Positions 17,692 to 25,548 of a stretch of DNA of 34,612 nt are shown piece after piece. The stretch is from Methanomassiliicoccus luminyensis B10 (GTDB lineage Archaea > Thermoplasmatota > Thermoplasmata > Methanomassiliicoccales > Methanomassiliicoccaceae): assembly GCF_000308215.1 (NCBI RefSeq), contig NZ_CAJE01000001.1:1-34612 (forward strand). The letters are read 5' to 3'. The notes under the pieces were generated by a model that saw only the letters and a program-made list of their open reading frames with translations, searched no databases and was not told the origin of the DNA. The stretch's first letter is position 1. Each line of letters begins with the position of its first letter. The translations under genes were made by a program, and so were the position numbers.

Positions 17692-18003
17692 TCAGTACTT
17701 TCTCCACCTGTGCCCGCACTTGCAGCAGGTGAGGAAGGTCGTCTCCGGTTCGTCCGATTTCCTGGTCTGCCTAAGATACCAATAGGCCTCGTTGTGCCCG
17801 CACTTGGGGCAGGTAACGTTGGTCTTGGGCATCACGCCCTCGATGCCGTCAACTACTGGGCAGTCCTCTACCTCTTTCTTCTTCTGGACCGTCTTGATGG
17901 TCTGTCCTCCGGCCACCGGCTCCTGGTGGCCGCACTTGCACGTCACCACGCCGTCCTTGGCCTGGGTCGGGAACAGAAGCGATCCGCACTTCGAACAGAA
18001 CAT
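17692..18003 (-). CDS. tfs: Transcription factor S
   Basis: 103 residues, the standard TFS length. The N-terminal zinc ribbon uses C3, C6, C22 and C24. The C-terminal ribbon uses C65, C68, C93 and C96. The catalytic acidic loop DE (D84-E85, in KSDEPET) is present, so this should be a cleavage-competent factor that rescues backtracked RNA polymerase. Start: ATG at 18003; the longer open frame beyond it is not family-like and contains the promoter. A TATA element on the minus strand (CTTTTATA, about 18038-18045) lies about 38 nt upstream. PCNA follows downstream. Confidence 0.95.
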   Translation of the reverse strand: MFCSKCGSLLFPTQAKDGVVTCKCGHQEPVAGGQTIKTVQKKKEVEDCPVVDGIEGVMPKTNVTCPKCGHNEAYWYLRQTRKSDEPETTFLTCCKCGHRWRKY

Positions 18004-18036
18004 GATTATTTCGCCGGTCTTCCCAAAATCAGCCTT

Positions 18037-18045
18037 GTATAAAAG
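18037..18045 (-). promoter_or_regulatory. TATA box of tfs (and possibly pcn)
   Basis: On the minus strand the sequence reads CTTTTATAC. The expected transcription start near 18015 gives a leader of about 12 nt before the tfs ATG at 18003. Confidence 0.6.
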
Positions 18046-18310
18046 GGTTCCCCGCAGGTCTTGACCGGATACGAAAAAGGTGCGCCAAGCACCCCCGCGT
18101 TCAGGGAGAACGGTGTTGAAGCGAATGGCAGCCCGTACGGCGTTGCGCGTAGGGCACCATGCGGTGTCCGATGCCGCCGGGACCTGCCTGCTGGTCAAGG
18201 CAGGGGGCTCGGGACTGTCAAGGCCCGCATGTTCTCACGATCGGAGCATTGACCGTTCCAGCGTCCTCCAGTCCCCGGGACCGCCGGCGCCCATCGGACC
18301 GGGTCCTGGC

Positions 18311-19234
18311 TCAGATGAACTCCCAGTCCGTCTTCTCCTCGCTGCTGCGGCGGACCGGGCGGGCCTCTTCCGCCGCCCTCCTCTGGACCCTGCGTTCCAC
18401 GCCCTTCTGCTGCTGGCTCATGGACTGCGCCCTCTCCCTCATGGCCCTGCGCTCCCTCATGGCGATGGGGTCCTCCTCCTCGACGATCTCCCTCCTGGCG
18501 GTGCGGAAGGGCATGGGTTCGACGTCCGTCATGGGCTCCGCGCCTATCATCCTGAGGTCCTCGAACCCGAGGGGCTGCCTGCCCCTGCGCTCCACCGTCC
18601 GGGCCTCCGGGGCGTTATTTCTGTTACCCTCCACGATTATGGTGGTGCTGGTCCCCCTGCTCATGCGGGCCAGGAGCTCCAGCTCCCTCCTGTTCTGCTG
18701 GGAGAGCACCCCGCCGATGTAGGCGAACGCCACGGTGGTGACGTAGCTCTCCAGGCCGACGTTGGACGCCGCGTGCAGGGATGTGAAGAAGGAGGTCAGG
18801 TACATGTCCACGAACTCGATGTACGGCTGCATCACCGGGACGTTCGTGGCGATGAGCGCCGCGATGGCCTCCGGGCTGAGGTCTATGCCGTAGATGACGG
18901 TGGGCAGGACGCTCCACTTCACCAGGGTGCTGATGATGAAGATGAACACTACCGGGAACAGCGCCGCGATCACGCCCTTCCAGGGCGCCCCGGCCCTTCG
19001 CCCCCCCACATACCCGGCTATCATCTGGCCGAATATGGGCAGCCACCACAGCAGGAGCGACAGGGTGAAGGTGTACTTCATGGCGCTCCAGAAGCTATAG
19101 GTGACGGGACCGTCGAACTTCTTGGCCTCCTCGTCGTCATAAGTGTCGGAAAGATGATAGACCCCGCTGCGGACCAGCGAGCTGGTCGTCTCATCATCTA
19201 TCCTCGTTCCCTTCCGTAATAGAGGCACTCCCAT
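18311..19234 (-). CDS. Multi-pass membrane protein with charged cytoplasmic tail, unknown function
   Basis: About 307 residues that I cannot assign. Hydrophobic segments occur at about residues 50-75 (YSFWSAMKYTFTLSLLLWW onward), 85-110 (VIAALFPVVFIFIISTLV) and further weaker segments around LSPEAIAALIATNVPVM and YVTTVAFAYIGGVLS. The arrangement resembles small integral proteins with about four spans. The last 110 residues are strongly charged, with arginine/glutamate-rich helices (ERRAMRERAQSMSQQQKGV), and end DWEFI. ATG at 19234 follows GGGGG; a TTG at 19261 is in frame but lies at the predicted transcription start. The short leader contains the 18-bp palindrome described separately. A zinc or catalytic signature is not visible. 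Confidence 0.6.
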   Translation of the reverse strand: MGVPLLRKGTRIDDETTSSLVRSGVYHLSDTYDDEEAKKFDGPVTYSFWSAMKYTFTLSLLLWWLPIFGQMIAGYVGGRRAGAPWKGVIAALFPVVFIFIISTLVKWSVLPTVIYGIDLSPEAIAALIATNVPVMQPYIEFVDMYLTSFFTSLHAASNVGLESYVTTVAFAYIGGVLSQQNRRELELLARMSRGTSTTIIVEGNRNNAPEARTVERRGRQPLGFEDLRMIGAEPMTDVEPMPFRTARREIVEEEDPIAMRERRAMRERAQSMSQQQKGVERRVQRRAAEEARPVRRSSEEKTDWEFI

Positions 19235-19241
19235 CCCCCGG

Positions 19242-19259
19242 GTCGGACATATGTCCGAC
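19242..19259. promoter_or_regulatory. 18-bp perfect palindrome at a predicted transcription start
   Basis: GTCGGACATATGTCCGAC is its own reverse complement over all 18 bases. The minus-strand TATA box of the membrane-protein gene (CATTTATAG, about 19282-19290) predicts transcription to begin near 19260, so the palindrome covers roughly +1 to +18, right before the start codon at 19234. With no loop it is a poor RNA hairpin and a good homodimer operator. Inference from position and symmetry. Confidence 0.6.
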
Positions 19260-19329
19260 AAAGGGAGCTATGGCGCGGTGACTATAAATGTCTTAGCATG
19301 CTGCCCGCCGGAAATAGAACAAGCCAGCG

Positions 19330-19728
19330 TCAGGGCAGGTGGTAGTGCATGCCGCTGTCGATAAGCGCCTTCTTGGTGCTGGCCAAGGTGACCGCGGTAG
19401 GCATGGTGCGGTGCCTCAATATCTCGTCCAGCGGCATGTCCAGGTACTCGGCGAAGACCTTCAGGCGGTCCAGGGGGAAGGGCTGCTTCCCCAGCATGAT
19501 CTGTCTGACGCTCCACCCGGGGTGGACCCGGGAGCGGTAGCCCAGTTCCCGCCCCAGCTGATTCACGCTCCCGGCCTTCTCGATGCCTGTCTTGAAAAGC
19601 ACGACCCGAAAGCTCGAGGCCAGCCAGACCTTGTCATCCTGCTTGCTGTTGGTCCAGGGCAGCTCTCCCATAACATTGTTCTCTGACACGAGAACATCGA
19701 ATTCGAAGGAGGTTATTATCCTTTGCAT
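19330..19728 (-). CDS. Small HTH (Xre/Cro-like) DNA-binding protein
   Basis: 132 residues. The segment from about 52 to 105 reads as an HTH of the Xre type: GSVNQLGRELGYRSRV, then WSVRQIMLGKQPFPLDRLK, then VFAEYLDMPLDEILRHR, which is the usual helix pattern with a final LDEIL. The N-terminal 45 residues are of unknown fold. ATG at 19728 or at 19671 (MGELPWT) may be the start; neither has a clear ribosome-binding site. A minus-strand AT box (about 19797-19810) shared with the divergent yjbQ promoter suggests a leader of about 45 nt. It points at the palindrome-controlled membrane gene 95 bp downstream and could regulate it; inference. Confidence 0.6.
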   Translation of the reverse strand: MQRIITSFEFDVLVSENNVMGELPWTNSKQDDKVWLASSFRVVLFKTGIEKAGSVNQLGRELGYRSRVHPGWSVRQIMLGKQPFPLDRLKVFAEYLDMPLDEILRHRTMPTAVTLASTKKALIDSGMHYHLP

Positions 19729-19800
19729 TTCGGTTCGGGGATGGATGAAGCATCATCGCGGCCAGCGGTGGATGGATGCTCTCGGACCACGAACATCAAA

Positions 19801-19837
19801 TTAAAATACTCTACTTTTAGTAGCGGTTGCAGTAGAG
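19801..19837 (+). promoter_or_regulatory. Promoter and dyad upstream of the YjbQ-like gene
   Basis: TTAAAATAC (19801-19809) can serve as a TATA element for the plus-strand gene at 19844 and, read on the other strand, for the HTH gene. It is followed by CTCTAC (19809-19814) and the inverse GTAGAG (19832-19837), with a nested CTAC/GTAG pair (19811-19814, 19820-19823). The dyad spans the predicted start, so a repressor site is possible. Confidence 0.4.
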
Positions 19838-19843
19838 AGACGC

Positions 19844-20263
19844 ATGGGGAACTATAGAAAGGTCCTTAATATCAAGACCGCATCGGAAGGCGATATAGTC
19901 GACCTTACCGGTCATTTAAGGGAGGCGGTGGCGGCGTCCCGTCTAAAGGACGGCCTGGCCTGCGTGTTCGTCGGCCATTCCACCGCCGGCCTGTTCACCA
20001 TCGAGAACGAGGAAGGTCTCCAGAAAGACATGAGGGATGCCCTGCAGCGCCTGTTCCCCAAGGAGATGGACTACGACCATCACCGGCGGTGGGGCGACGG
20101 CAACGGGCATTCCCACATCCGCTCCTCGTTCCTTGGAACGTCCATGACGGTGCCCTTCCACGACGGTACCCTCGACCTGGGCACCTGGCAGCAGGTGGTC
20201 CTGATGGAGCTGGACAACCGCGGAAGGGACAGAAAGGTAATTGTACAGATCCTTGGAGATTAA
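19844..20263 (+). CDS. YjbQ/UPF0047 family protein
   Basis: 139 residues, the family length. The conserved VGHSTAGLFTIENEEG block, the DYDHHRRWGDGNGHSHIRSSFLG metal-site region (quoted in part: HH, then GNGHSH) and the C-terminal GTWQQVVLMELDNRGRDRKVIVQILG strands are all typical. Members are described as having a secondary thiamine-phosphate synthase activity in bacteria; the physiological role in archaea is unclear. Cotranscribed with the beta-CASP nuclease, whose ribosome-binding site begins right after this stop codon. Confidence 0.88.
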   Translation: MGNYRKVLNIKTASEGDIVDLTGHLREAVAASRLKDGLACVFVGHSTAGLFTIENEEGLQKDMRDALQRLFPKEMDYDHHRRWGDGNGHSHIRSSFLGTSMTVPFHDGTLDLGTWQQVVLMELDNRGRDRKVIVQILGD

Positions 20264-20278
20264 AAGGAGGTAAATGAT

Positions 20279-21529
20279 ATGAAAATCAAGTTCTTAGGCG
20301 GCGCAGATGTGGTCGGGAGGATGGGTATGCTCCTCCAGAACAAGGGTGCTACCCTGCTCTTCGAATATGGAATGACTGCGTCCAAGCCCCCCCAGTACCC
20401 GCTGGCCGCTCCTCCGGTGGACATGGCGTTCCTGACGCACAGCCACCTGGACCACTGCGGCATGATGCCCTGGCTATGCGGCAAATATGACACCGAGGTC
20501 GTGGCCACCCCCACCACCATAGATGTGGCGGAGCTGCTGGTGCGCGACTCCCTGAAGGTCGCCGATGCCGAGGGGTACCCGAAGCCATACGACGAGCAGG
20601 ACATCCGGACCATGATGCGCAACATGACCCCCATGACCTACGGCGAGGTCATGGACGTGGGAGGCTTCGAGGTCGAACTGCACCCCGCCGGGCACCTGCC
20701 CGGCGCCGCCATGTACGAGCTGCGAGGCGAAAGCACTACCATGTTCACCGGGGACATCCACACCTACAACATGAGGCTGGTGTGGGGCGCCCACCCGGTA
20801 AAGGTCGACAACCTCATCATCGAGGGCACCTACTCCGGACGCCTGCACCCCGACCGCATGAAGACCGAGTACGAGCTGATCGAGAAGGTCAAGGAGGTCG
20901 TGGAGCGGGGCGGTAGGGCCATCCTGCCGTGCTTCGCGGTGGGCCGCACCCAGGAGCTGATGCTCATACTCAAGGACCTCAAGTACAACATGTGGGTCGA
21001 CGGGATGGGGAAGGCCATCACCCGGCACTACCTGGAGCGGCCGGAGTACATCCGTTCGGAGAAGGCCCTCAAGGCGGCCCGGCGGAAGTTCCACGAGGTG
21101 CGCACTCCCCAGGACCGCAAGCAGGCCCGCAAGGAGGCCCAGGTCATCGTCACTACCGGAGGCATGCTGGACGGCGGCCCCGTACTGTCGTACATCGACG
21201 ACGTGAAGGACGATCCCCGCAGCGCCATCCTGCTGAGCGGCTACCAGGTCGAGGAGTCCAACGGCTACAGGCTGCTGAGGGACGGCTTCATAGAGGTGCA
21301 GGCGGTGAAGGAAGAGCTCAAGAGGCCGGTGAAGATCAAGTGCGAGGTCAAGAAGTACGACCTCAGCGCGCACGCCGACCAGAACGAGCTGCTGGCGTTC
21401 ATCAGGGCCTGCGACCCCGAGAAGGTAATCATCATGCACTCCGATGATCGCGAGCCTCTCGCCCAGGCGGTCCGGGGAGAGGGCCTGCAGGTCCTCCTCC
21501 CCAAGGCGGAGGAAGAGATCGAGCTATAA
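20279..21529 (+). CDS. Archaeal beta-CASP metallo-beta-lactamase ribonuclease (aCPSF2-like)
   Basis: 416 residues. Metallo-beta-lactamase motifs are HSHLDH (motif 2), GHLPGAA (motif 3) and TGDIH (motif 4). The beta-CASP cap shows EGTYSGR (motif A), the PCFAVGRTQELMLIL segment, GYQVEESNGYRL, SAHAD (motif B) and a motif C histidine in MHSDD. Without N-terminal KH domains it is not aCPSF1; aCPSF2 or an RNase J-type enzyme fits better. The expected role is RNA 3'-end processing or decay in the cytoplasm. A strong ribosome-binding site AAGGAGGT lies at 20264-20271, 7 nt before the ATG. Confidence 0.88.
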   Translation: MKIKFLGGADVVGRMGMLLQNKGATLLFEYGMTASKPPQYPLAAPPVDMAFLTHSHLDHCGMMPWLCGKYDTEVVATPTTIDVAELLVRDSLKVADAEGYPKPYDEQDIRTMMRNMTPMTYGEVMDVGGFEVELHPAGHLPGAAMYELRGESTTMFTGDIHTYNMRLVWGAHPVKVDNLIIEGTYSGRLHPDRMKTEYELIEKVKEVVERGGRAILPCFAVGRTQELMLILKDLKYNMWVDGMGKAITRHYLERPEYIRSEKALKAARRKFHEVRTPQDRKQARKEAQVIVTTGGMLDGGPVLSYIDDVKDDPRSAILLSGYQVEESNGYRLLRDGFIEVQAVKEELKRPVKIKCEVKKYDLSAHADQNELLAFIRACDPEKVIIMHSDDREPLAQAVRGEGLQVLLPKAEEEIEL

Positions 21530-21572
21530 GCCGGGTGGATTTAATACCCCGACGCCCCATCCGCGATATGAC

Positions 21573-22403
21573 ATGAGCATCAGGGAGTTCCTTCAGGAGG
21601 ACAGGGGCTTCGGGGACATCACCTCGGACGCCCTCATCGGCGAGCAGTCCGGCACCGCCTCCGTCAGGACCGGCGAGGCCTGCGTGCTGGCCGGCCTGGA
21701 GGAGGCCATCGAGGTGTTCCGGACCCTCGGTCTGGAGACCGTCCCCGGCGCCAAGGACGGCGACACCCTGGCCGAGGGGGCCGAGGTCCTGGTCATCAGG
21801 GGCCGGCTGAAGGACATCCTGCTGGGGGAGAGGCTGGCGCTCAACTTCCTCATGCGCATGTCCGGGATCGCCACTGCCACCGCGGAGGTGCAGGCGGCGG
21901 TCAGGAAGGTCAGCCCGAGGACCAGGGTGGCGGCTACGCGCAAGACCACCCCGGGGTTCCGGTTCTATGAGAAGAAGGCCGTCTCGCTCGGCGGCGGCGA
22001 TCCTCACCGTTATCGTCTGGACGACGCCATTCTGATCAAGGACAACCACCTCAGGATCGTCGGCAGCGTGTCCGATGCGGTCCTGAAGGCCAAGCAGGCC
22101 TCCTTCACCAAGAAGGTGGAGGTCGAGGTGGAGTCCCTCGGCGACGCCAAGGTAGCGGCCCAGGCTGGGGCGGACATCATTCTCCTGGACAATATGGCCC
22201 CTGAGCAGGCGAAGGAATGCGCTGACGCCATAAGGGCCATCGACCCCCGTGTGCTGGTGGAAGTATCCGGGAGGATCACTCCGGAATCGGCCCCGCGGTA
22301 CGCGGAAGCGGGCGTGGACATAATCTCCCTGGGGTGGCTGACCCACTCCTCCCGGGCGGTCCACTTCTCCCTGGACGTTCTCGACGTCACCGCTGCAGAT
22401 TGA
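21573..22403 (+). CDS. nadC: Nicotinate-nucleotide pyrophosphorylase (carboxylating)
   Basis: 276 residues, the family size. It begins IREFLQEDRGFGDITSDAL, has the central GERLALNFLMRMSGIATATA, the phosphoribosyl-binding TRKTTPGFRFYEKKAVSLGGG region (in parts), HRYRLDDAILIKDNHL, and the C-terminal EVEVESLGDAK and LLDNMAPEQ and VEVSGRI motifs. It converts quinolinate and PRPP to nicotinate mononucleotide in NAD synthesis. The ATG is at 21573 with a TTTAATAC box about 30 nt upstream, so leaderless. No nadA or nadB is in the window. Its last 17 nt overlap hdrB on the other strand. Confidence 0.94.
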   Translation: MSIREFLQEDRGFGDITSDALIGEQSGTASVRTGEACVLAGLEEAIEVFRTLGLETVPGAKDGDTLAEGAEVLVIRGRLKDILLGERLALNFLMRMSGIATATAEVQAAVRKVSPRTRVAATRKTTPGFRFYEKKAVSLGGGDPHRYRLDDAILIKDNHLRIVGSVSDAVLKAKQASFTKKVEVEVESLGDAKVAAQAGADIILLDNMAPEQAKECADAIRAIDPRVLVEVSGRITPESAPRYAEAGVDIISLGWLTHSSRAVHFSLDVLDVTAAD

Positions 22404-23220
22404 GCTTGTTGCGGTGGTACTGCATTCCTATCCTGGACGGCTCCGCCCCGAACGCCAGTGCCAGCAGCTCCGACAGGTGGAGCACCGGCAGGCCGTCCTT
22501 CTGCTTGAGGTCCAGCTGCACGAAGCAGAACGGGCAGGGCGTCAATATCGCCGCCGCCCCGGAGGGCCGGAAGCCGGACACCGCATCGGCCAGGATGGCG
22601 GAGGACAGCTCGTCGTCGATGCCCGACAGCCCGCCCCCGCAGCATTTCGGCCAGTCCTCGCCCGCCACCACCTCGGCGCCGGTCCAGGAGGCTATCCTGC
22701 TCAAGGTCTCCGGACGGAAGGACCGGTCCACCTTCAACACCTCGCTCGGCCTCACCATGTGGCAGCCGGGGTGGGAGGCCAGCTTCAGATCGGTCAGCGG
22801 GTTGACGACGCGCGAGCGCACTCCCTCCTCTCTTTCAGCGAGGAACCCGGCCAGGTGGCGCACCTCCGCGTCCCCCCGGTACTCCCGGCCGATCTCTCTC
22901 AGCACCGCGTTGACCTCTCTCTTCCTCGCCTCGTCCTCGAGAGCGTGCTGCGCCTCCCGGAGGGACATGTAGCAGCCGTTGCACAGCGTCAGGATGTCCC
23001 TCCCGCCCTCCTCGGCGATGGAAAGGAGGCGGGCGGCCGAGGCCAGCCAGGTATCCCGGGCCAGGCTCTTCAATCCGATGGGCTCCACGCAGCAGGTGGC
23101 CTGCGGCAGGTCCGAGTGCTCCACGCCGAGCCGGTCCAGCACGAAGCGCGACGATGCTTCCAGGAACGGCAGCCTGGTGGGGATGAGGCAGCCGCTGAAG
23201 AGGTAGAGCGGCCGGTTCAT
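22387..23220 (-). CDS. hdrB: Heterodisulfide reductase subunit B-like protein
   Basis: 277 residues with two CCG domains: C11, C43-C44, C80/C83 (CNGC) and C153, C193-C194 (CCGGG), C229/C232 (CPFC). In HdrB these hold the non-cubane iron-sulfur clusters that reduce a disulfide substrate. It overlaps hdrC by ATGA, so the two are translated together as HdrBC. No hdrA is adjacent, although the mvhD and HdrD-like genes are close by on the same strand. The substrate (CoM-S-S-CoB or another disulfide) cannot be read from the sequence. Confidence 0.87.
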   Translation of the reverse strand: MNRPLYLFSGCLIPTRLPFLEASSRFVLDRLGVEHSDLPQATCCVEPIGLKSLARDTWLASAARLLSIAEEGGRDILTLCNGCYMSLREAQHALEDEARKREVNAVLREIGREYRGDAEVRHLAGFLAEREEGVRSRVVNPLTDLKLASHPGCHMVRPSEVLKVDRSFRPETLSRIASWTGAEVVAGEDWPKCCGGGLSGIDDELSSAILADAVSGFRPSGAAAILTPCPFCFVQLDLKQKDGLPVLHLSELLALAFGAEPSRIGMQYHRNKLNLQR

Positions 23221-23696
23221 TCCCTCAGCCTCCCCAGCCCGGTGCGGCGGCAGATCTCCCCGACCTCCCGCACCGCCTCCGCCGAGACCTCCATATCATC
23301 CAGGCCCAGCTCCTTGCGCATCTTCCTGGTCATGCCGGTCTTGGGGAAGCAGATGCCGGTCTGCATGAACCGCTTGGCCTCCTCGCCGAGGTACGGGGGG
23401 CGGTTCCCGGCCTCGGAAGCGAGCTCGCGCAGGCGCGCCACCACTTCGCCCGGTCCGGCCCCGGAAGGGCAGCGCTCGGAGCAGGACATGCATGCCGCGC
23501 ACAGCCACACGCTCCTCTCGCTCCGGACGTCCACCGCCCCCAGGGAGGCGCGCGCCATCAGCTCCGCCGGGCGTATGCCCCCTCGCGCCTGGCTAGGGCA
23601 TACCGAAGCGCAGGCCCCGCACTGCTGGCAGCGATGCAGCTCACTGCCCCTGTTCAGGTCCCGGGCCACGCTGGGGTCCTCGGCGGTCCTCCTCAC
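23217..23696 (-). CDS. hdrC: Heterodisulfide reductase subunit C-like protein
   Basis: 159 residues carrying two CxxCxxCxxxC ferredoxin motifs: C23/C26/C29/C33 (CQQCGACASVC) and C66/C69/C72/C76 (CAACMSCSERC), each followed by P or near it, for two [4Fe-4S] clusters. It passes electrons to HdrB. Start is GTG at 23696 with GGAGG upstream. The remaining 80 residues, including GICFPKTGMTRKMRKELG, match the HdrC C-terminal helices. Confidence 0.87.
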   Translation of the reverse strand: MRRTAEDPSVARDLNRGSELHRCQQCGACASVCPSQARGGIRPAELMARASLGAVDVRSERSVWLCAACMSCSERCPSGAGPGEVVARLRELASEAGNRPPYLGEEAKRFMQTGICFPKTGMTRKMRKELGLDDMEVSAEAVREVGEICRRTGLGRLRE

Positions 23697-23801
23697 GCCC
23701 CCTCCAACGCCGCCCGCCGTTTTCTACTTTCCCCGCCCCGCGCCGGAATGCGAAGCGCCGGACGGAGGGCTTATTAGCCGGTCAACGCCCTAACGGGACC
23801 C

Positions 23802-23972
23802 ATGGACATCGAGAAGGAGAAGTGCCAGTTCTGCGGGAGGCCCGCCAAGGTCTTCCAGTTCGCCGCCTTCATCTGTGACCGCGACGAGTGCGTGGAGAAA
23901 GCGAAGTTCGAGAGGGGCGGCCCCGCCGGGCACATCAAGAGGAAGCACGAGCAAGAGGCCGGGAAGCACTGA
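23802..23972 (+). CDS. 56-residue zinc-finger-like protein
   Basis: A small gene on the opposite strand between hdrC and the DUF488 gene. The protein begins MDIEKEKCQFCGRPAKVF. It has C8 and C11, then C25 and C30 (CDRDEC), and ends in a basic tail rich in His and Lys (HIKRKHEQE). CxxC...CxxxxC suggests a zinc site. A TTATTAG box (about 23770-23777) lies about 28 nt upstream, so the message is probably leaderless. Its stop codon abuts the DUF488 stop at 23973 with no gap. Function unknown; nucleic-acid binding is a guess. Confidence 0.65.
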   Translation: MDIEKEKCQFCGRPAKVFQFAAFICDRDECVEKAKFERGGPAGHIKRKHEQEAGKH

Positions 23973-24398
23973 TCACAGGTGGACAACGTCCATCCCGTCC
24001 TCGGCCAGCCTCTCGGCGATGAGGCCGCGGTGGCAGTCCTTGAAGTCCCGCTCGAAGCACAGCAGGACCGAAGGCCTGTCGCTGACGATCTTGAGAAGCT
24101 GTTCGTAGGTCCCGCGCTCCTCCTTGAGGTGCTCCAGGTACCTGAACCGGTATTCCTCCGGGTCGATGATGGCCCTGCGCAGCTCCTTGGGAGTGCCGAG
24201 CTCGGGCATGTGAACGTATTCGACCCCGGTGCGCTCCAGCGCCTCCCTCAGGGGCCTCTGGGAGAACCCCTTCCTCCGGGAGTACGGGGATTCTCTGACA
24301 TCGATGAGCACCTCCAGGCCGTACGACCTGACCAGCGAAAGGATGTCCTGCAGCGTTCGTCCTTCATAGCCAACGGTCCAGACCCGAGAGGATGGCAT
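23973..24398 (-). CDS. DUF488 family protein
   Basis: 141 residues. Typical family features are an N-terminal WTVGYEGRTLQDILSLV, the VLIDVRESPYSRRKGFSQ block, an EYVHMPELGTPKELR segment, and a final VLLCFERDFKDCHRGLIAERL with a Cys-His pair. The family is widespread in bacteria and archaea, has no established biochemical role, and resembles a small Rossmann-like fold. It follows the HdrD-like gene on the same strand after 22 bp, so it is likely in the same transcript. Confidence 0.88.
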   Translation of the reverse strand: MPSSRVWTVGYEGRTLQDILSLVRSYGLEVLIDVRESPYSRRKGFSQRPLREALERTGVEYVHMPELGTPKELRRAIIDPEEYRFRYLEHLKEERGTYEQLLKIVSDRPSVLLCFERDFKDCHRGLIAERLAEDGMDVVHL

Positions 24399-24420
24399 CG
24401 CCGGTATATCGTCCTCGCAC

Positions 24421-25548
24421 CTATTTGTTTCTCAGCGCTCTCGCCGCCAGGACGTGGATGTCGTCGACGGCGACGCTCCTATCTAGATCGCCTCCATGGT
24501 GAAAGTTCGCACAAGATAGGTGCACCAGGCACTTCGGGCACGCCGTGACCAGGCGGTCGGCGCCGGTCGCCCCCGCCTCGTTCAGCCGCTCCATCTGCAC
24601 TTTCCTGGCGGTGCGGTCGCAGTTGACCCACCCGGCGGTGCCGCAGCACACGCTGGACCGTCCGGACCGCGGCATGTCCCGGAGGCTCCCCAGCCGCGCT
24701 ATGATCTCCCTCGGCTCCGTTATGATGCCGGACCCCCTGCTCAGCCGGCAAGGGTCCTGGTAAGTGTAGGTCCCGCCATTGCTTTCAATCTCGACCCCGC
24801 CCCTCTTCAGCCCCTCCGCAGCGACCTCGATCACGCTACGCACCCTGAACGGCAGCCTCCCGAACCGCCCAGGGTACAGGTCCCTCCAGGTGACCAGGCA
24901 CTCGGGGCAGAACGCCACCATCTCCTCGATGCCCTGGGCCTCCGCCGCTTCGATGTTCAGCAGGGCGAGCTTCTCGAACGTCTCGCTGTCGCCAAGCCAG
25001 TGGGAGTCGTGCCCGCAGCACCGCTCCGACGGCAGCAGCCTTGGCCGGATGCCGCAGGCGTTCAGCAGCCTGACCGCGGAGCGCGGTATCTCCAGCAGGT
25101 CCGGGCGGAAATGGCGGAACACCACGTTGAAGTAGGGGACGCACCCCACGAACAGGAGGGTGGGCGAAGCATCATCGAACTTTAGGTCCGGCGTCGTCCA
25201 GCTCCCTCCCTTTGGCGAGAGGCCCCGCCGGGCCGACAGCTCCCTGATGTTGCCGAGAACCCCATGGTGCGCGGGGAGCGGCGGGCTGTCCCGCCGCATC
25301 TGCGAGCGGGCCGCCCGTACGAACTCCAGGAAGTCCACCCCGCTGGTGCACGCCTCGGAGCAGGAGCCGCAGGACGCGCAGGCCCACAGCCCACCAGGCT
25401 CAACGCCCCCGCCGGACATGATGCCCTCGATCACGCTCCGGGGACTGAAGGAATCGTAGCGGTGCGCGGCCGGACAGGAGTAGGTGCACCGGCCGCAGCC
25501 GACGCACTCCTCCGCGCCGAACCGGCGGACCAGCCCCTCAAGCTCCGT
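24421..25548 (-). CDS. HdrD-like iron-sulfur oxidoreductase (HdrC-HdrB fusion type), apparent ACG start
   Basis: 375 residues when read from the ACG at 25548. Two ferredoxin motifs lie at C15/C18/C21/C25 (CVGCGRCTYSC) and C57/C60/C63/C67 (CASCGSCSEAC). Two CCG domains follow: C136, C177-178 (CCGH), C214/C217 and C267, C301-302 (CCGT), C337/C340. This is the HdrD arrangement, a thiol/disulfide or related redox subunit. The first ATG, GTG or TTG in frame (GTG at 25434) would delete the whole first cluster. An AGGAGG (25556-25561) lies 7 nt before ACG, exactly where an ATG would be expected, and 38 in-frame codons upstream of the GTG read as good protein (GLVRRFGAEECVGCGRC). It overlaps the end of mvhD by 11 nt. 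Start assignment is inference; a sequencing error ATG to ACG is possible. Confidence 0.75.
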   Translation of the reverse strand, partial: TELEGLVRRFGAEECVGCGRCTYSCPAAHRYDSFSPRSVIEGIMSGGGVEPGGLWACASCGSCSEACTSGVDFLEFVRAARSQMRRDSPPLPAHHGVLGNIRELSARRGLSPKGGSWTTPDLKFDDASPTLLFVGCVPYFNVVFRHFRPDLLEIPRSAVRLLNACGIRPRLLPSERCCGHDSHWLGDSETFEKLALLNIEAAEAQGIEEMVAFCPECLVTWRDLYPGRFGRLPFRVRSVIEVAAEGLKRGGVEIESNGGTYTYQDPCRLSRGSGIITEPREIIARLGSLRDMPRSGRSSVCCGTAGWVNCDRTARKVQMERLNEAGATGADRLVTACPKCLVHLSCANFHHGGDLDRSVAVDDIHVLAARALRNK

